The position numbers and the translations under genes are program-made. The notes beneath the pieces were generated by a model. That model had not been told where the DNA came from. It was given only the letters and a program-made list of their open reading frames with translations, and made no database searches. From contig DATJTI010000009.1 of the NCBI GenBank assembly GCA_035503615.1, positions 25,048-89,047 on the forward strand: 64,000 bases of DNA, written 5' to 3'. The stretch is from AP-15 sp035503615. Its GTDB lineage: Bacteria; Pseudomonadota; Alphaproteobacteria; ATCC43930; CGMCC-115725. Below are positions 61,887-64,000 of this stretch, piece after piece (the first letter of the stretch is position 1; each line of letters opens with the position of its first letter).

Positions 61887-62424
61887 TAAAAATGTAGGTT
61901 ACCGGCGGCGGTCGTCACCAGCCGCCGTTCGCTCCCCGTCACCGATCCACGCCACGAGCGTGCCGCAGCGCCTCTCGCGACCGCGGCGTTCTGCCGCATG
62001 CCGGCAAATTTGGTGCACCTCCGCAACCGATGCGTTGACGGCGCCAACTCCTCCCGCCACTCCGAACCGGGTGAGGCGATACGATTGCACCGAGACAGGC
62101 GAGACAGGCGTATCTTCACTCATAGAACGGATGTGGTACGAAACGTCTCTCAAACAATCCCCCAGAATCCTGACGGGATGCTAATTGGTGGTCGAGACCG
62201 GCCCGATCGTGGCCGCCCGACGGGCCGGAACGAGACACCGAATCGGCTGAGAGCCAAGCTCCCCCGCGCACTCGCCAGCGGCGCGCCAGGTTTGTCGAAA
62301 CCGGTAGTCCGAGGCCGGCAGAAAGCGCATGGCTGAACAGCGATAGCCGCGGATCAGGGCAGCGCCACGATCGCCAAGCGCTGCGCCTGCAGGAAAATTC
62401 GCGACCGGTCCCGGGCCGTCGAAC

Positions 62425-62456
62425 CCGCCCCGCACCATTCCCGCCCCGCACCATTC
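62425..62456. repeat. Two-copy perfect tandem repeat, 16-base unit
   Basis: CCGCCCCGCACCATTC occurs at 62425-62440 and again at 62441-62456, followed by the first four bases of a third copy. Confidence 0.9.
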
Positions 62457-62501
62457 CCGCGCCGCGCCGCCGCCACCGCACCGGGGCAGCCGGCCCGTGC
62501 T

Positions 62502-63143
62502 TCAGCCGAGGCCGGGGCGCAGCACAAAATTCGCTTCGGTCTTGGCTCGCACTTCGTCGAGCCCGACCCCCGGCGCCAGCTCGACCAGCGTCATCCCGGT
62601 ATCATCGATCGCGAACACGCCGAGATCGGTGATGACCGTATCGACAACCCCCTTTCCGGTCAGCGGCAGCGTGCAGCGACGCAACAGCTTGGGCTCGCTG
62701 CGCGCGGTATGCTCCATCAGCACGACGACCCGCTTGACCCCGGCGACGAGATCCATCGCCCCGCCCATGCCCTTGACCATGCGGCCCGGGATCATCCAGT
62801 TGGCGAGGTCGCCGTTTTCGGCCACCTGCATCGCGCCGAGGATCGACAGGTCGATATGCCCGCCGCGGATCATGCCGAACGACTGGGCGCTGTCGAAATA
62901 GCTGGTGGTCGGCAATTCGGTGATGGTCTGCTTCCCGGCATTGATCAGGTCCGGATCCTCCTCGCCCTCATAGGGGAATGGCCCCATGCCGAGCATCCCG
63001 TTCTCGCTCTGCAGCTGAACCGTGATGCCGGGCGGGATGAAGTTCGAAACGAGGGTCGGGATGCCGATCCCGAGATTGACATAGAAGCCGTCTTCGAGCT
63101 CGGCGGCGGCGCGCCGCGCCATCTCCTCGCGTGACCAGGGCAT
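62502..63143 (-). CDS. scoB: 3-oxoacid CoA-transferase, subunit B
   Basis: Beta subunit of a SCOT-type enzyme that moves CoA from succinyl-CoA to acetoacetate or a related 3-oxoacid. The 213-residue protein starts with EEMARRAAAELEDGFYVNLG and contains SENGMLGMGPFP, whose glutamate forms the covalent CoA thioester. GGHIDLSILGAMQVAENGDL also fits. AAGGAG lies nine bases before the ATG. With scoA it forms an operon; the gap carries a tandem repeat. The pair could also serve 3-oxoadipate (PcaIJ), though sequence looks more like SCOT. Confidence 0.94.
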   Translation of the reverse strand: MPWSREEMARRAAAELEDGFYVNLGIGIPTLVSNFIPPGITVQLQSENGMLGMGPFPYEGEEDPDLINAGKQTITELPTTSYFDSAQSFGMIRGGHIDLSILGAMQVAENGDLANWMIPGRMVKGMGGAMDLVAGVKRVVVLMEHTARSEPKLLRRCTLPLTGKGVVDTVITDLGVFAIDDTGMTLVELAPGVGLDEVRAKTEANFVLRPGLG

Positions 63144-63159
63144 GGGTCGGGACTCCTTC

Positions 63160-63187
63160 TCTCTCGCTCACGCTCTCTCGCTCACGG
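63160..63187. repeat. Two-copy tandem repeat, 14-base unit, between scoA and scoB
   Basis: TCTCTCGCTCACG is repeated at 63160 and 63174 (units differ at the last base). The second copy contains the scoA stop codon. Confidence 0.85.
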
Positions 63188-63886
63188 CTCGCGCCGGCGC
63201 ACGGTGCGCTGCTCGATCCGCTTTTCGAAGGCGGCCGGCTGGACAATGCGCTGCACGAAAATGCCGGGGGTATGGATCCGGTCGGGATCAATCTCGCCGG
63301 GTTCGACCAGATGCTCGACCTCGGCGACCGTGACCCGCCCGGCGGTCGCCATCACCGGGTTGAAGTTGCGCGCCGTTTTCCGATAGACGAGGTTGCCCTC
63401 GCGATCGCCCTTCCAGGCGTGAATTACGGCGAGGTCGGCGACGAGGCCGCGCTCCATCACATAAGTCTCGCCGTCGAACTCGCGGGTCTCCTTGCCCTCG
63501 GCGATCAGCGTGCCGACCCCGGTCTTGGTGAAGAACGCCGGAACCCCGGCGCCACCGGCACGGATGCGCTCCGCCAGCGTGCCCTGCGGATTGAATTCGA
63601 GTTCGAGCGCGCCCTTCAGGTAGAGTTCCGCAAACAGCTTGTTCTCGCCGACATAGGACGAGATCATCTTGCTGATCTGCCCGCTCTCGAGCAGCACGCC
63701 GAGCCCGACCCCGTCAATCCCGGCATTGTTTGAGATCGCGGTCAGCCCGCGCACCCCCGAGGCGCGGATCGCCGCGATCAGCTGCTCCGGGATGCCGCAC
63801 AGGCCGAACCCGCCGGCCATGATCGTCATGCCGTCCCGCAACAGCCCCGCGAGGGCCGCCGCGGCGTCGGGGTAGACCTTGTTCAT
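63182..63886 (-). CDS. scoA: 3-oxoacid CoA-transferase, subunit A
   Basis: Alpha subunit, 234 residues. MAGGFGLCGIPEQLI, SNNAGIDGVGLG, SSYVGENKLFAE and LEFNPQGTLAERIRAGGAG are diagnostic of the SCOT alpha chain. AGGAGCAACGG immediately precedes the ATG at 63886; an open extension to 63940 lacks such a signal. It is the promoter-proximal gene of the scoA-scoB operon. Likely role: use of acetoacetate/ketone bodies, which fits a PHB-making bacterium with phaC. Confidence 0.95.
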   Translation of the reverse strand: MNKVYPDAAAALAGLLRDGMTIMAGGFGLCGIPEQLIAAIRASGVRGLTAISNNAGIDGVGLGVLLESGQISKMISSYVGENKLFAELYLKGALELEFNPQGTLAERIRAGGAGVPAFFTKTGVGTLIAEGKETREFDGETYVMERGLVADLAVIHAWKGDREGNLVYRKTARNFNPVMATAGRVTVAEVEHLVEPGEIDPDRIHTPGIFVQRIVQPAAFEKRIEQRTVRRREP

Positions 63887-63941
63887 CCGTTGCTCCTGCG
63901 CCAGCCGCGCCCGCACCGGTCCGTCCGCGGGGTGCGACACT

Positions 63942-63973
63942 CTACAATAGGATGGGCCTACAACAGGATGGGC
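63942..63973. repeat. Two-copy tandem repeat, 16-base unit, upstream of scoA
   Basis: CTACAATAGGATGGGC at 63942-63957 and CTACAACAGGATGGGC at 63958-63973 differ at one base. It lies in the scoA upstream region at the window edge. Confidence 0.9.
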
Positions 63974-64000
63974 TTTTGCGGATGGCTTTTGTCGCCGGCG

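Larger units (their letters stand above)
61511..62501. other. Gene-free stretch of about 1 kb between prkA and the CoA-transferase genes
   Basis: The longest non-coding stretch in the window. Open frames on both strands have no ribosome-binding site or protein-like composition. The middle (about 61810-61910) is distinctly richer in A+T and contains a good minus-strand promoter (61858-61886) pointing to prkA. The right part holds a 16-base tandem duplication and GC-rich hairpins after the scoB stop. A small RNA could be encoded here, but I see no definite terminator. Confidence 0.5.

Overview
The window is GC-rich, densely packed bacterial chromosome, almost certainly from an alphaproteobacterium, most likely a Rhodospirillales-like lineage. 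The support is a hom/glpX/recJ neighbourhood, a class I PHA synthase, clpS-clpA beside gpsA-tsaD, a yggT-DUF167 pair, and a prkA-yeaH-spoVR operon. This is inferred from gene content; no rRNA is present. There is no prophage, insertion sequence or CRISPR array.

Layout. 0-6 kb: the end of a fumarase/aspartase-superfamily lyase, then recJ, glpX and hom (minus) with a secreted beta-propeller gene on the opposite strand between glpX and hom. 6-15.5 kb: an OmpA-like lipoprotein, phaC, tRNA-Ala(CGC), an overlapping yggT-DUF167-nnrU operon, a hicAB toxin-antitoxin pair, argG, a quinone oxidoreductase and bioB. 15.5-25.6 kb: a small secreted peptide, a multicopper oxidase, a two-gene thiamine-diphosphate decarboxylase, panC, glgC, an SDR, msrQ, a periplasmic protein, and an MFS transporter gene broken by one inserted base.

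25.6-38.6 kb is the most unusual part: a surface-polysaccharide island visibly richer in A+T than its surroundings. It holds a TPR-glycosyltransferase, a sulfotransferase-like protein, and a four-gene minus-strand operon. That operon encodes a sulfotransferase/coiled-coil/TPR fusion, a GT4/DUF4214/GT9 fusion, a beta-sandwich/TylF methyltransferase and a beta-helix secreted protein. Two of the genes carry nearly the same TPR module. A tRNA-Arg(ACG) lies about 640 bases beyond the operon.

39-64 kb: an RlmI-type methyltransferase, an orphan histidine kinase paired with a flavin disulfide oxidoreductase, an MFS transporter, an AI-2E family permease, and the selenocysteine operon selD-selA-selB, with SelD fused to an NADH-dehydrogenase-like flavoprotein. 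Then come clpA, clpS, gpsA and tsaD, the prkA-yeaH-spoVR stress operon, a gene-free stretch of about 1 kb, and the two subunits of a 3-oxoacid CoA-transferase.

A theme that cuts across genes is the large number of short, two- or three-copy tandem duplications (units 14-24 bases). Ten were found by eye, in coding and non-coding DNA alike.
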